Shown here one piece after another: positions 44,923 to 53,552 of a stretch of 64,000 nt of DNA; the stretch's first letter is position 1, and the number at the start of each line of letters is the position of its first letter. The position numbers were made by a program, and so were the translations under genes. The notes beneath the pieces were generated by a model that saw only the letters and a list, made by a program, of their open reading frames with translations, had not been told where the DNA came from and searched no databases. Location of the stretch: assembly GCA_902623495.1 (NCBI GenBank), contig CACNTW010000002.1:124001-188000 (forward strand), read 5' to 3'. This stretch comes from an uncultured Pelagibacteraceae bacterium (GTDB taxonomy: Bacteria; Pseudomonadota; Alphaproteobacteria; Pelagibacterales; Pelagibacteraceae).

Positions 44923-45939
44923 CTAATTACTTTTAGCATATGCTTGTGCTGCTTCTAAAGCGTCAGCATCAATCATTTTAGCCATTGCTGGCATTACTTC
45001 ATCTTTCATAAGCTTATCAAACTTAGCTTTTTCAGCTCCTGAAAGCGTAGTAACAACCCCACCTCTTTCTTGGAATTTTTTAAGAGTGCTTTCTCCAGTA
45101 TCCATAATTAAGTCAGTTGATCTTTTTCCTATTTCTTTACCAACATCCATTATGATTTTTTGTAAGTCTGGAGACAGACTATTAAACCAAGTTGAGTTTG
45201 CCATAATATATGCATCAGCATAATATTGATAAGGCTTTTGAGCGTATTTTAAAAACTCCCACCAGCTATATGCTTCTATACTTCCTGGAGGACTATTAAT
45301 CGTATCAATCATTCCAGTTTGTAAAGATGTATAAACTTCACCAGTTGGTAAAGATACTCTGTTTGCTCCTAAAGCATCCCACATAGGCTCTTCACTTTTT
45401 AAAAGTCTTCTAGCCTTAAGACCTTTCATAGCATCAATACCAGTTAATTCTTTAGCACTTGAAAAAGTCATTACAGGTCCAACAGGGTTATACATAACTA
45501 ATGTTGAATTAGTTTTTTTTGTTAATTCACCCCAAATTTCTTTTCCTTTTGGTGAATTTTGAAAAAAACCTCTTTGTTGTTCCCACGAATTAAATAATCC
45601 TGGGAATGAAGCGACGTTAAAGTTTTTATTGATTGGTGGAAAACTTACCACTCCAACAATTCCTCCAAGTTCAACCGCACCTGAAGTAACCGCACCCATT
45701 ACTTCTCTAATTCCAAATAATTGTTTAGATGGATAAACTTCTATTTTTAATTTTCCTTTTGCTCTTTTGTTAACTTCATCAGCAAATATTTGTGCATGTT
45801 TTGCACTATGGTGCTTCGGACTCCAATGAACGGATAAACGTCCAACAATCTCAGAAAAAGCAGCTGTCGAAGTAAGAACAAATGAAAAAATAAACGTTAA
45901 GCTAATAATAGTTTTATAAATTGATTTATATTTATTCAT
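44923..45939 (-). CDS. TRAP transporter substrate-binding protein DctP
   Basis: This 338-aa periplasmic solute-binding protein has a signal peptide (about 1-30). The N-terminal VHWSPKHHSAKHAQIFADEV (about 37-56), the KGLKARRL signature with the conserved Arg (about 175-182) and TGEVYTSLQTGMIDTINSPP (about 199-218) fit the DctP family. The conserved Arg suggests an organic anion as ligand. It is preceded by a GAGGG-rich ribosome site and diverges from the pilin genes. Confidence 0.92.
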   Translation of the reverse strand: MNKYKSIYKTIISLTFIFSFVLTSTAAFSEIVGRLSVHWSPKHHSAKHAQIFADEVNKRAKGKLKIEVYPSKQLFGIREVMGAVTSGAVELGGIVGVVSFPPINKNFNVASFPGLFNSWEQQRGFFQNSPKGKEIWGELTKKTNSTLVMYNPVGPVMTFSSAKELTGIDAMKGLKARRLLKSEEPMWDALGANRVSLPTGEVYTSLQTGMIDTINSPPGSIEAYSWWEFLKYAQKPYQYYADAYIMANSTWFNSLSPDLQKIIMDVGKEIGKRSTDLIMDTGESTLKKFQERGGVVTTLSGAEKAKFDKLMKDEVMPAMAKMIDADALEAAQAYAKSN

Positions 45940-45973
45940 TTTCCCTCTCTTTTTTAAAGTATTATATTATTAG

Positions 45974-45996
45974 TTGCATGCATTTTAACAATGCAA
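45974..45996. repeat. Inverted repeat TTGCAT-N11-ATGCAA between TRAP operon and pilin genes
   Basis: A short dyad in the 89-base divergent region. It could be an operator for either transcription unit, or chance. No promoter elements were confidently assigned. Confidence 0.25.
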
Positions 45997-46028
45997 AATT
46001 TTAAGTTATTTAATAAGATTATTTTAAA

Positions 46029-46529
46029 ATGAAGAACAAGGGCTTTACTTTAATAGAATTGCTTGTTGTTGTAGCGATAATTGGAATTTTAGCTGCAGTA
46101 GGTGTGGTTGCTTATAGTGGATATACTTCTAGTGCTAAAATAGCAACAGCAAAAGCAAATTTTAGCAGTGTATCGAAATTTATTTCAAACGAACTAATGA
46201 TGTGCAATGTAGACCCAGATCATTATCCTTTTGATCAAACTAATGTTAAATGTGGCAGCGTTAAAGCACAAACCATTGCTCAATACGTCGATGAAGCATT
46301 TAAAAAATACAATTTTACAAATCCCTTTGGCAAATCAGATGGAACTACAGAGAAAGCAATAAAAAGTGGTGGGGCAGCTTACGAAGATAAACAACACGGT
46401 TATATTATAATCAACACTCAAGGAAATAAAAATGCTACAGTAGAAATGTGTTATAAATTACCTTGTAACACTAAAGATACTAATGGAGATTACGAGTACA
46501 TTTTAAAATTGTCTGTAGCTTTGGATTAA
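46029..46529 (+). CDS. Type IV pilin-like protein (1)
   Basis: This 166-aa protein is a type IV prepilin. The leader MKNKG is followed by the class III cleavage site and the hydrophobic FTLIELLVVVAIIGILAAVG core (6-25), with Glu at mature position 5. The variable C-terminal half has Cys pairs, such as CNVDPDHYPFD and CYKLPC, for pilin disulfides. It would build pili for adhesion, motility or DNA uptake. It is tandem with a second pilin only 11 bases downstream. Confidence 0.92.
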   Translation: MKNKGFTLIELLVVVAIIGILAAVGVVAYSGYTSSAKIATAKANFSSVSKFISNELMMCNVDPDHYPFDQTNVKCGSVKAQTIAQYVDEAFKKYNFTNPFGKSDGTTEKAIKSGGAAYEDKQHGYIIINTQGNKNATVEMCYKLPCNTKDTNGDYEYILKLSVALD

Positions 46530-46540
46530 ATTTTTCTAAA

Positions 46541-47014
46541 ATGAGAGAAAAAGGTTTTACATTAATTGAGTTATTAGTTGTTGTGGCAATAATTGGAATT
46601 TTAGCAGCTGTTGGAGTTGTTGCTTACAGCGGATATACCAAATCTGCAAAAAAGAAAATTTGCAAAGCAAATCATGAAAAAATAGTTAAAACTATAAAAG
46701 AAAAAAAAGCATTCTGTGAATTTGAAAGTACTATAAAGCTCAGAAGTTGGTACACTGGCTTTAAACAAGGTGCAGAGTATGATTTTAATTGTTCTAATAA
46801 TTTTGAAAACTTAGCTCAAAATGTAGGAATACATATGACGAATTTTTTAAAAAATGTATATAGCCCTAATAATCATTGGGGTTACACTTGGGCTGGTAAT
46901 AGTGGAAATCCAACTACTGAAGGTCAGACGTATTATTATACTAATAATAATAGTATTAGAATCAGAACTCTGTGCGAAGGAAATATCATAGAAACTTTGA
47001 TCACTGGAGATTGA
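46541..47014 (+). CDS. Type IV pilin-like protein (2)
   Basis: This 157-aa protein repeats the N-terminal prepilin sequence of its neighbour almost exactly (MREKGFTLIELLVVVAIIGI, then LAAVGVVAYSGYT). The globular C-terminal half is unrelated, with Tyr/Asn-rich sequence (NNHWGYTWAGNSGNP, about 108-122) and its own Cys pairs. It is therefore a diversified paralogue; a major/minor pilin pair is possible. It is followed after 38 bases by the HIT gene. Confidence 0.9.
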   Translation: MREKGFTLIELLVVVAIIGILAAVGVVAYSGYTKSAKKKICKANHEKIVKTIKEKKAFCEFESTIKLRSWYTGFKQGAEYDFNCSNNFENLAQNVGIHMTNFLKNVYSPNNHWGYTWAGNSGNPTTEGQTYYYTNNNSIRIRTLCEGNIIETLITGD

Positions 47015-47052
47015 TTGAACGAACAATAGAATATATATTTAAATTAATTTTC

Positions 47053-47418
47053 ATGAGCTACGATAATAATAATATATTTGCAAAAATCTTAAGAGGAGAA
47101 ATTCCTTGTAATAAAATTTATGAGGATGATTTTATATTATCTTTTTATGATATTAATCCTCAAAAAAAAATTCATGCTTTAGTAGTTCCAAAAGGAAAAT
47201 ATATAGATTTAGATGACTTCAATTCAAATGCCTCAAATGATGAAATAGTAGGTTTGATGAGAGGAATAACTACTGTTTCAAAAAAATTGGGAATTTCATC
47301 GATTGATGGTAAGGGGTACCGGGCTCTTGCCAACATTAGCGACTATGGTGGTCAAGAAGTGCCCCACTTACATTTTCACTTATTTGGTGGTGAAAAGGTA
47401 GGAAAAATGGTTTCGTGA
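47053..47418 (+). CDS. HIT-family nucleotide-binding protein
   Basis: This 121-aa protein belongs to the histidine-triad hydrolase family, which acts on nucleoside phosphoramidates and AMP-lysine-type conjugates. The ATG at 47053 gives the typical opening (MSYDNNNIFAKILRGEIPC). The triad is HLHFHLFGG (about 108-116). The open frame extends upstream inside the pilin gene, but not in a family-like way. It overlaps the GNAT gene by four bases. Confidence 0.94.
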   Translation: MSYDNNNIFAKILRGEIPCNKIYEDDFILSFYDINPQKKIHALVVPKGKYIDLDDFNSNASNDEIVGLMRGITTVSKKLGISSIDGKGYRALANISDYGGQEVPHLHFHLFGGEKVGKMVS

Positions 47419-47924
47419 TAACCAGAGTTGACAGAAAATATTTGGAAATTAACTCTCCAGATGAAATTAAATCATCTGAGCCAAAGGTAAATTGTAAAAT
47501 TGAAATTAAAAATCCTCCAGATTTTCAAATAAATAAATTTTTTTATAAGCAAATTGGAAAAAGTTATCGTTGGATAGATCGACTTGTTTGGGACGATGCA
47601 AAATGGATGAGTTATACAAATAATTCAAATTTAGAAACTTATATATTGAGAGAAAATAACGATTTGATTGGCTTTTTTGAGCTCTTATTTCATCCCGAAA
47701 CAAGAAAATGTGAAGTCGCTTATTTTGGAATTTTAGATCAATATATAGGAAAAAATTATGGAAAATATCTCTTAACAGAAGCTCTAAAGTTAGGATTTAG
47801 AAAAAACACAAAAAAGGTATGGCTTCATACATGCTCTTTAGATCACAAACATGCTTTAAAAAATTATTTAGGAAGAGGGATGAAAATTTTTAAATCCGAA
47901 ACTATTGATTTAGATATTAATTAA
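47415..47924 (+). CDS. GNAT-family N-acetyltransferase
   Basis: This 169-aa protein has the GNAT fold. The acetyl-CoA-binding region is YIGKNYGKYLLTEALKLGF (about 112-130), a variant of the Q/RxxGxG/A motif, followed by VWLHTCSLDHKHALKNYLGRG. The substrate is unknown. The start is GTG overlapping the HIT stop, so it is translationally coupled. It is convergent with and overlaps lolA by eight bases. Confidence 0.88.
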   Translation: MITRVDRKYLEINSPDEIKSSEPKVNCKIEIKNPPDFQINKFFYKQIGKSYRWIDRLVWDDAKWMSYTNNSNLETYILRENNDLIGFFELLFHPETRKCEVAYFGILDQYIGKNYGKYLLTEALKLGFRKNTKKVWLHTCSLDHKHALKNYLGRGMKIFKSETIDLDIN

Positions 47925-48471
47925 TGTAATTTTGAACTCTAAATATCTTTTCATCAATCATTATATTTGATTTTATATTAAATAATTTTGTTTCAACTCT
48001 GTTTTGATAAATGTCAGTAGTTGTCCATCCTTTAATTTCATAATTATTTTTATCAAAAAAAATATTAAATAAATTATTATTATGTGTAATTTCAAAAGAA
48101 AATGTTTCATCATTTTCATGAACTATTTCGACTTGTTCTAACTTCTCGAGTAGAAATTTTTTATCTAAAATTAAGTTAAGAGGAGTATCTTTTAGGTTAT
48201 ATCTTAAATAATTTGAAATTTTTTTGCTGTTAATTAACAGTGATCTTCCGTTAGACACTAAAACTTTATTATAAATATCATCATATTTACATAAAATTTT
48301 TTTTGGGTAAAAAATTACACATTCTCCTTCCTCAGTTTCTTTTCCAATTTTTTGTGTAAATTTAAAAGATATATTGTTTGTAACTTTTAATTTATTTTTT
48401 ATTTCCTCTTTTGATGATGCTAAAATATTTAGTGGATAAAAAAATATTAAAAAAAAAATTATATATTTCAC
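47917..48471 (-). CDS. lolA: LolA-type outer-membrane lipoprotein carrier protein
   Basis: This 184-aa periplasmic protein has a signal peptide (about 1-18) and the half-barrel pattern of LolA, which carries lipoproteins from LolCDE to the outer membrane. ISFKFTQKIGKETEEGECVI (about 34-53) and the following YDDIYNKVLVSNGRSLLI fit the family. It directly follows ftsK, the conserved alphaproteobacterial arrangement. The stop overlaps the GNAT gene. Confidence 0.85.
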   Translation of the reverse strand: MKYIIFFLIFFYPLNILASSKEEIKNKLKVTNNISFKFTQKIGKETEEGECVIFYPKKILCKYDDIYNKVLVSNGRSLLINSKKISNYLRYNLKDTPLNLILDKKFLLEKLEQVEIVHENDETFSFEITHNNNLFNIFFDKNNYEIKGWTTTDIYQNRVETKLFNIKSNIMIDEKIFRVQNYIN

Positions 48472-50549
48472 TATTTTAAAACTTCCCTTTTGCCAACATG
48501 ATTAGCTTTGCTAACTTCACCATTTGCCTCCATCTGATCAATGATTCTTGCAGCTCTATTGTATCCAATTTGTAATTTTCTTTGCAAAAATGAAGTGGAT
48601 GCTTTTCTCTCAGATTTAATTATTTCTAGTGCTTCATCATATAATTCATCTGTATCAGAATTATCCTTATTTTTTTCATCAATTTCTTTCTCATCTGCGA
48701 AATTTAAAATTTCATCAACATAATCTGGTTCTGCTTGATTTCTCAAAAAGTTATTAACCTTGTCTATCTCTATTTCAGATACATAAGGTGCATGTATCCT
48801 GGTAATTTTATTTGCTGACGACATATATAACATGTCTCCCTTACCTAAAAGTTGTTCTGCACCTTGTTCACCTAAAATTGTTCTACTGTCAATTTTTGAG
48901 GTTACTTGGAATGAAATCCTTGTTGGAAAATTGGCCTTTATTGTACCAGTTATTACGTCTACACTCGGTCTTTGGGTTGCCATTATTATATGAATGCCAG
49001 CGGCTCTAGCCATCTGAGATAATTTTTGAATGTAATTCTCAATTTCCTTTCCAGCTACTAACATAAGATCTGACATTTCATCAACAATTACAACAATATA
49101 AGGCATTTTAACTTTATGTTTTTCATTATATCCGTCAATGTTCCTAACACCCACTTTTGTCATTAATCTGTATCTATTTTCCATTTCTTTAACTACCCAA
49201 CCTAAAACTGAAGCTGCTTTTTTTGCTTCGGTGATAACTGGGCATAATAAATGAGGTATTCCTTCATAAGTTGAAAGTTCTAACATTTTAGGGTCTATTA
49301 AAATGAATTTACAAATTTCTGGAGTATGTTTGTAAATTAAAGAAAGAATAATTGTATTAATACATACAGATTTGCCTGATCCAGTTGTTCCTGCTATCAA
49401 TAAGTGGGGCATTGTGCTCAAATCACTTGTTATTGGTTCACCAGATAAACTTTTTCCGAGAGCAATTGGTAATTTAATATCTTTTCTTTTAAAATTTTTA
49501 TCTGAAATAATTTCTCGCAAGAAAACGTTTTCCCTCGAAATTTTGGGTAATTCAATGCCCACTGTATTGCTGCCAGGTATAGTTGCTATTCTCGCAGACT
49601 CGGAGCTCGTATTTCTTGCAATATCCTCAGATAAATTAATAATTTTAGATACCTTTACTCCTGCGGCTGGCTCAAATTCATTAAGTGAAACAACAGGTCC
49701 ATGGCTTATTTTTTTTATTTTTCCCTCAACTCCAAAATCTAGAAGTATTTTTTCTAATCCTTCAGCATTTATTTTAATGTCTTCTTTTATATTTGAGCTT
49801 TTTTCTGGTTTTTTTAGAAAATCAATTAAAGGTAACTTAATTTTTATATCACTTAAAATTGATTTGTTACTACTAAATAAATCTTCCTGAACAGGCTGTT
49901 CTTTAGTTCTTTCAATTATATTAGTTTCATTAAAAGTATTTTCATTATCAATTAAATTATCTTTTTTTGACGAAAACAATTTTCTTATTAGGGCAAAAAT
50001 ATTTAAAATGTGTGAAATTTTGAAATTACTGCTTAAAAGAAAAAATAATAATATAAAAAATATCAGGAAATAATAACTTGCTGATTTATTAATTTTTAAA
50101 AAGTCTGCAATTATAGTTTCTGACATTAAATCACCTACAAAACCGTTATTTCCATTTATTATTAACCAATATGTCTCTTTATGAAAAATACCAAAAAAAA
50201 ATGTTCCAAGAATAATGTAAAGAATTATAAAAAAAATATTTTCAATAATAACAACAAATTTCTTGTTTATTGTTATAGATAATCCTGTGAACAGCAATGA
50301 AAATGGAATTAGTAATGATACAATACCAATTGATTGAAAAAATATATCAGCTATAAAACTTCCTCTAAATCCGAGTATATTTTTTATATTCTGATTTTCA
50401 GGAAAAATAAAATTTGGGTCTTCTGGAGAGTAGCTAATTAATGATATAAAGAGGAATATCGAGATAATGACTAATGCAATACCAACTAATTCTGCCAGTC
50501 TATTGATAATAAAATCGCTAATTTTACTTATATAATTTTTAATTATCAT
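48471..50549 (-). CDS. ftsK: DNA translocase FtsK
   Basis: FtsK is the septal DNA pump that segregates and unlinks chromosome termini. The 692-aa protein has four N-terminal membrane helices (within about 14-180), a short charged linker, and the alpha/beta motor with Walker A LIAGTTGSGKSVC (about 375-387) and Walker B YIVVIVDEMSDLM (about 481-493). The gamma winged-helix domain near the end (SFLQRKLQIGYNRAARIIDQ) would read KOPS sequences. The linker is much shorter than in E. coli. It shares one base with lolA. Confidence 0.97.
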   Translation of the reverse strand: MIIKNYISKISDFIINRLAELVGIALVIISIFLFISLISYSPEDPNFIFPENQNIKNILGFRGSFIADIFFQSIGIVSLLIPFSLLFTGLSITINKKFVVIIENIFFIILYIILGTFFFGIFHKETYWLIINGNNGFVGDLMSETIIADFLKINKSASYYFLIFFILLFFLLSSNFKISHILNIFALIRKLFSSKKDNLIDNENTFNETNIIERTKEQPVQEDLFSSNKSILSDIKIKLPLIDFLKKPEKSSNIKEDIKINAEGLEKILLDFGVEGKIKKISHGPVVSLNEFEPAAGVKVSKIINLSEDIARNTSSESARIATIPGSNTVGIELPKISRENVFLREIISDKNFKRKDIKLPIALGKSLSGEPITSDLSTMPHLLIAGTTGSGKSVCINTIILSLIYKHTPEICKFILIDPKMLELSTYEGIPHLLCPVITEAKKAASVLGWVVKEMENRYRLMTKVGVRNIDGYNEKHKVKMPYIVVIVDEMSDLMLVAGKEIENYIQKLSQMARAAGIHIIMATQRPSVDVITGTIKANFPTRISFQVTSKIDSRTILGEQGAEQLLGKGDMLYMSSANKITRIHAPYVSEIEIDKVNNFLRNQAEPDYVDEILNFADEKEIDEKNKDNSDTDELYDEALEIIKSERKASTSFLQRKLQIGYNRAARIIDQMEANGEVSKANHVGKREVLK

Positions 50550-50610
50550 GAATCAAAACTTCATTTGTCACTTTGTATCATTTAATTTTTATTGTTAAAA
50601 TTAATTTGTT

Positions 50611-51693
50611 ATGAAAATCTGTCTTATAGGCCAAAACTTAACAAATTTGATTCTTGCTAACGTTTTTGCTGAAAAAAAACTTAATGTTGACATATATTTA
50701 AATAAAAAAATTCAAAACATAAAAACAAATCGAACAATAGCTTTATCAAGTGAAAATTTTGACTATTTAAAATCTCTAATAAAATCAAATATTGAACATT
50801 GGAAAAGTAAAGAAATTAAAATTTTTACTGAAGACTCTCAATTTAAAGAGATAATTAATTTTAATAAAAAAAATAAAGAAGTTTTTAATTTAATACTCTA
50901 TTCAAAATTAAATGAAATTTTTTTAAAAAAAGTAAAAAAATCAAAATTTATAAAATTACTTAATTCAAATATCTCCGGTCAGCACATTTTAAAGAAAACT
51001 AAAATTTACGATCTAGTAATTAACAGTCAAAACAAAAATTTTATTTCAAATAAATTTTTTACTAATAAAATAAAAAAAAATTATAAAAGTAGAGCATATA
51101 CATTTCTAATAAATCATCGAAGTAAAGATAATGATATAGCAATCCAAGTATTTACAAAATATGGACCTCTGGCATTCCTTCCATTATCTAATATTAAAAC
51201 CTCGGTAGTTTTTTCTTACAAAGGGGCAAAAATAACCGATAAGAAAATTTATGATATATTTAAAAAATATAATTCCTTCTATTCAATAACTAAGATTAGT
51301 AAAATTGAAAAATTTAGTCTGAGTTTTGAAATGCTTAGAAATTATAGTCATAATAACATACTTGCTTTTGGAGACTTAATACATCGTATACATCCTCTTG
51401 CAGGTCAAGGATTTAATATGACAATTCGGGATATCAAAATATTGTCAAAAATAGTAAACGATAAAATTTCACTAGGACTACCAATTGATAAATCTGTTGC
51501 TGATGATTTTCAGAACTCAACAAAACATTTAAATTTCCTTTACGGAAACGCAATTGATAGCATTTATGAATTCTTTAAACTTGATAATAAAATTAATAAT
51601 TCTATTTCAAAACCAATCTTTAGAATTTTAAAAAAAAGTTCTGTGTTTAAAAAGTATTCTAATATTCTATCTGATAAAGGATTAAATTTATAA
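50611..51693 (+). CDS. UbiH/COQ6-like FAD-dependent monooxygenase
   Basis: This 360-aa protein resembles ubiquinone-biosynthesis flavin hydroxylases. The second FAD motif and conserved C-terminal region are clear: LAFGDLIHRIHPLAGQGFNM (about 251-270) has the GD and HPxxGQGxN residues. The N-terminal FAD dinucleotide motif is degenerate (CLIGQNLTNLILA, about 4-16), lacking the usual GxGxxG spacing. The protein is shorter than usual (about 400). The aromatic ring position it would hydroxylate is unknown. It diverges from ftsK and is convergent with the LON-domain gene. Confidence 0.82.
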   Translation: MKICLIGQNLTNLILANVFAEKKLNVDIYLNKKIQNIKTNRTIALSSENFDYLKSLIKSNIEHWKSKEIKIFTEDSQFKEIINFNKKNKEVFNLILYSKLNEIFLKKVKKSKFIKLLNSNISGQHILKKTKIYDLVINSQNKNFISNKFFTNKIKKNYKSRAYTFLINHRSKDNDIAIQVFTKYGPLAFLPLSNIKTSVVFSYKGAKITDKKIYDIFKKYNSFYSITKISKIEKFSLSFEMLRNYSHNNILAFGDLIHRIHPLAGQGFNMTIRDIKILSKIVNDKISLGLPIDKSVADDFQNSTKHLNFLYGNAIDSIYEFFKLDNKINNSISKPIFRILKKSSVFKKYSNILSDKGLNL

Positions 51694-51694
51694 A

Positions 51695-52336
51695 TTACTG
51701 AAGAGTTGTATTATCAAATTCGTCTTTAATATAATTATTTAAAATTTGTTCCATTTTTTCTTTTCTCACATTTATATCAAGGCTTTCTAACAATATTTGT
51801 TTCTCTTCTAACGAGAAAGGTGAAGCCATAGAAAGATCATTAAGAGTTTGGCTGAGATCTTTTTTTTCTAAGTCTTTAAGGTTAACAATATAACCTTGTT
51901 TTTTAAAAAATTTTTTCATGTTCTGCATAATTAAACTTAAGTCAGAAAAGTTAACTTCATTACTTTTTTGAACTATATCTTTGGAAAAATTATCATATTG
52001 AACATTGCACTCACGGTACATCTTATCGGTATTTAATTCAGAGTTAATTTTGTATCTACAAATTCCATTTAAAATAATCAGTATTCTACCATCTTCAGTT
52101 TCGTTGTAGCTTGTGATTTTTCCAATACATCCAATTTCATATAAATCAGGTTTTTTTAAAGACCCTGTTTTTTTTGGCTGTATCATTCCAATCATTCTAT
52201 GTTTTTTCATGCTATCATTTATCATTTGCAAGTATCTTGGCTCAAAAATATTTAGAGGAACAGTTGTACCAGGAAACATTATAAAATTGGACAATGGAAA
52301 CACTGGTATTTTTTTAGGCAATTCATTGAGTTTCAT
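51695..52336 (-). CDS. LON N-terminal substrate-binding domain protein
   Basis: This 213-aa protein consists of the substrate-binding domain of Lon without the ATPase or protease domains. The conserved opening is IPVFPLSNFIMFPGTTVPLN (about 9-28), followed by IFEPRYLQM (about 29-37) and an IGCIGKI strand (about 67-73). The role is unknown; stand-alone forms occur widely in alphaproteobacteria. It is convergent with the UbiH-like gene with one base between. Confidence 0.88.
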   Translation of the reverse strand: MKLNELPKKIPVFPLSNFIMFPGTTVPLNIFEPRYLQMINDSMKKHRMIGMIQPKKTGSLKKPDLYEIGCIGKITSYNETEDGRILIILNGICRYKINSELNTDKMYRECNVQYDNFSKDIVQKSNEVNFSDLSLIMQNMKKFFKKQGYIVNLKDLEKKDLSQTLNDLSMASPFSLEEKQILLESLDINVRKEKMEQILNNYIKDEFDNTTLQ

Positions 52337-52406
52337 ATATTTATTATAGTAATTCTATTCCTAGTTACAACTTGTCAAAAAGTACATCTTCTGCTAAATT
52401 AATAGT

Positions 52407-53012
52407 ATGAGGTTTTTCTTATTATACTTATTAATGTCTATTTTGTTTTTTGGAAATCTGAAAGCAGAAGATTACTCTGGTTTTCTTGTTGGATACACAA
52501 AACACATTGCTGAAGATCCACACGATTCAGGGGGAAGTACATATTTTAAAGATCCTGAAGAAAATGGACTTGTTATAGGTTATTTTAATGGTCAAAGATC
52601 CGATGGTACAGCAATTGAGGGTGAAGTAAGTTATTACACTGAAGTTACCCAAAACCTAACAACTGGGGTTAATGTTGATGTATCTACATTAACATCAATG
52701 TTGAATTTGATGGCCACACCAGGAGATGGAGAATTCTATGGTATTTTAGGTGGAGGTATAGGAATTGGATACACAATGGTTGATACAAGTTTCAAATCTG
52801 GAAGTACAACATTTAACGGTGATAATGAAACACTCCAGTTTGGTTATCAACTAATGGTAGGATTTGGTTCAGGAAACTATGAAGTTCTTTTAAAAAGAGC
52901 AAATTTTGGAGAGGTTAAAGGAGGAAGTGGTACCACATCCGCAGGGGGTTCATATGCTGCAGATGAGTTTGACAATATTTACAACTCCTTGGTATTTAAA
53001 ATAAAATACTAA
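52407..53012 (+). CDS. Exported small beta-barrel-like protein
   Basis: This 201-aa protein has a signal peptide (about 1-19) and alternating strands rich in Gly, Ser, Thr and Tyr. A long Gly-rich segment, GILGGGIGIGYTMVDTSF (about 113-130), and a C-terminal aromatic residue (SLVFKIKY) are typical of 8-stranded outer-membrane barrels. It may be an OmpA/opacity-like barrel, but no family is recognised. It is monocistronic, followed by tRNA-Gly after 110 bases. Confidence 0.7.
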   Translation: MRFFLLYLLMSILFFGNLKAEDYSGFLVGYTKHIAEDPHDSGGSTYFKDPEENGLVIGYFNGQRSDGTAIEGEVSYYTEVTQNLTTGVNVDVSTLTSMLNLMATPGDGEFYGILGGGIGIGYTMVDTSFKSGSTTFNGDNETLQFGYQLMVGFGSGNYEVLLKRANFGEVKGGSGTTSAGGSYAADEFDNIYNSLVFKIKY

Positions 53013-53122
53013 ATTAAATATAAAATTATCTTAAAATTTTTTAATTATACTGTTAACAAATTTGAATGTTGACACTTGATTAATATTTAAAAAACTAATA
53101 ATTTTAAAATTTAATAGTATAG

Positions 53123-53197
53123 GCGGGCATAGCTCAGTGGTAGAGCGTCTCGTTGCCAACGAGAAGGTCGTGGGTTCAAGTCCCATTGCCCGCTCCA
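53123..53197 (+). tRNA. tRNA-Gly (GCC)
   Basis: A 75-base cloverleaf with encoded CCA. The acceptor stem GCGGGCA/TGCCCGC is perfect. The D arm GCTC-AGTGGTA-GAGC, the anticodon stem TCTCG/CGAGA with loop TTGCCAA (anticodon GCC) and the T arm GTGGG-TTCAAGT-CCCAT are intact; the last closes with one mismatch-like G-T pair. A TTGACA lies upstream at 53069, but no well-spaced -10 was found. Confidence 0.97.
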
Positions 53198-53213
53198 TTA
53201 AAGGAATTATGTT

Positions 53214-53552
53214 ATGAACGATTTAGCAAATAAAAAATGTATACCATGTGAAGGTAACATCCCACCATTCAATATAGAAGAAATTCATAAGTATTTAAAA
53301 CAAGTTGATGGATGGGAAGTTATAGAGGATAAAATCGATGGATTTCATTTGATAAAAAATTTTAAATTTGATGATTTCTTAAAAAGTCAAGAATTTGTGA
53401 ATAAAGTCGGAGAAATTGCTGAAACAGAGGGACATCACCCTGATCTGTGGTTTGGATGGGGCTATGCAAGAATTAAAATATTTACTCACGCAATTAAAGG
53501 TCTTGCTGAGAGTGATTTTATTTTAGCTGCTAAAATAGATAAGATAAATTGA
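53214..53552 (+). CDS. phhB: Pterin-4a-carbinolamine dehydratase
   Basis: This 112-aa protein recycles or dehydrates pterin carbinolamine. The signature is AETEGHHPDLWFGWGYARI (about 69-87), with the active-site His pair. A WEVIEDK strand precedes it. Its length is normal. It lies 16 bases after tRNA-Gly on the same strand and is convergent with purH. Alphaproteobacterial homologues without phenylalanine hydroxylase may have a different role, such as molybdopterin handling. Confidence 0.93.
   Translation: MNDLANKKCIPCEGNIPPFNIEEIHKYLKQVDGWEVIEDKIDGFHLIKNFKFDDFLKSQEFVNKVGEIAETEGHHPDLWFGWGYARIKIFTHAIKGLAESDFILAAKIDKIN

Noticed and set aside
46972..47052. Longer start for the HIT protein at 46972
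   Set aside because: The 27 extra residues come from the pilin 3' end in another frame; the family starts near the ATG at 47053.
53069..53101. Promoter of tRNA-Gly with TTGACA at 53069
   Set aside because: A perfect -35 hexamer is present, but no -10 hexamer lies at 16-19 bases, so the promoter was not called.
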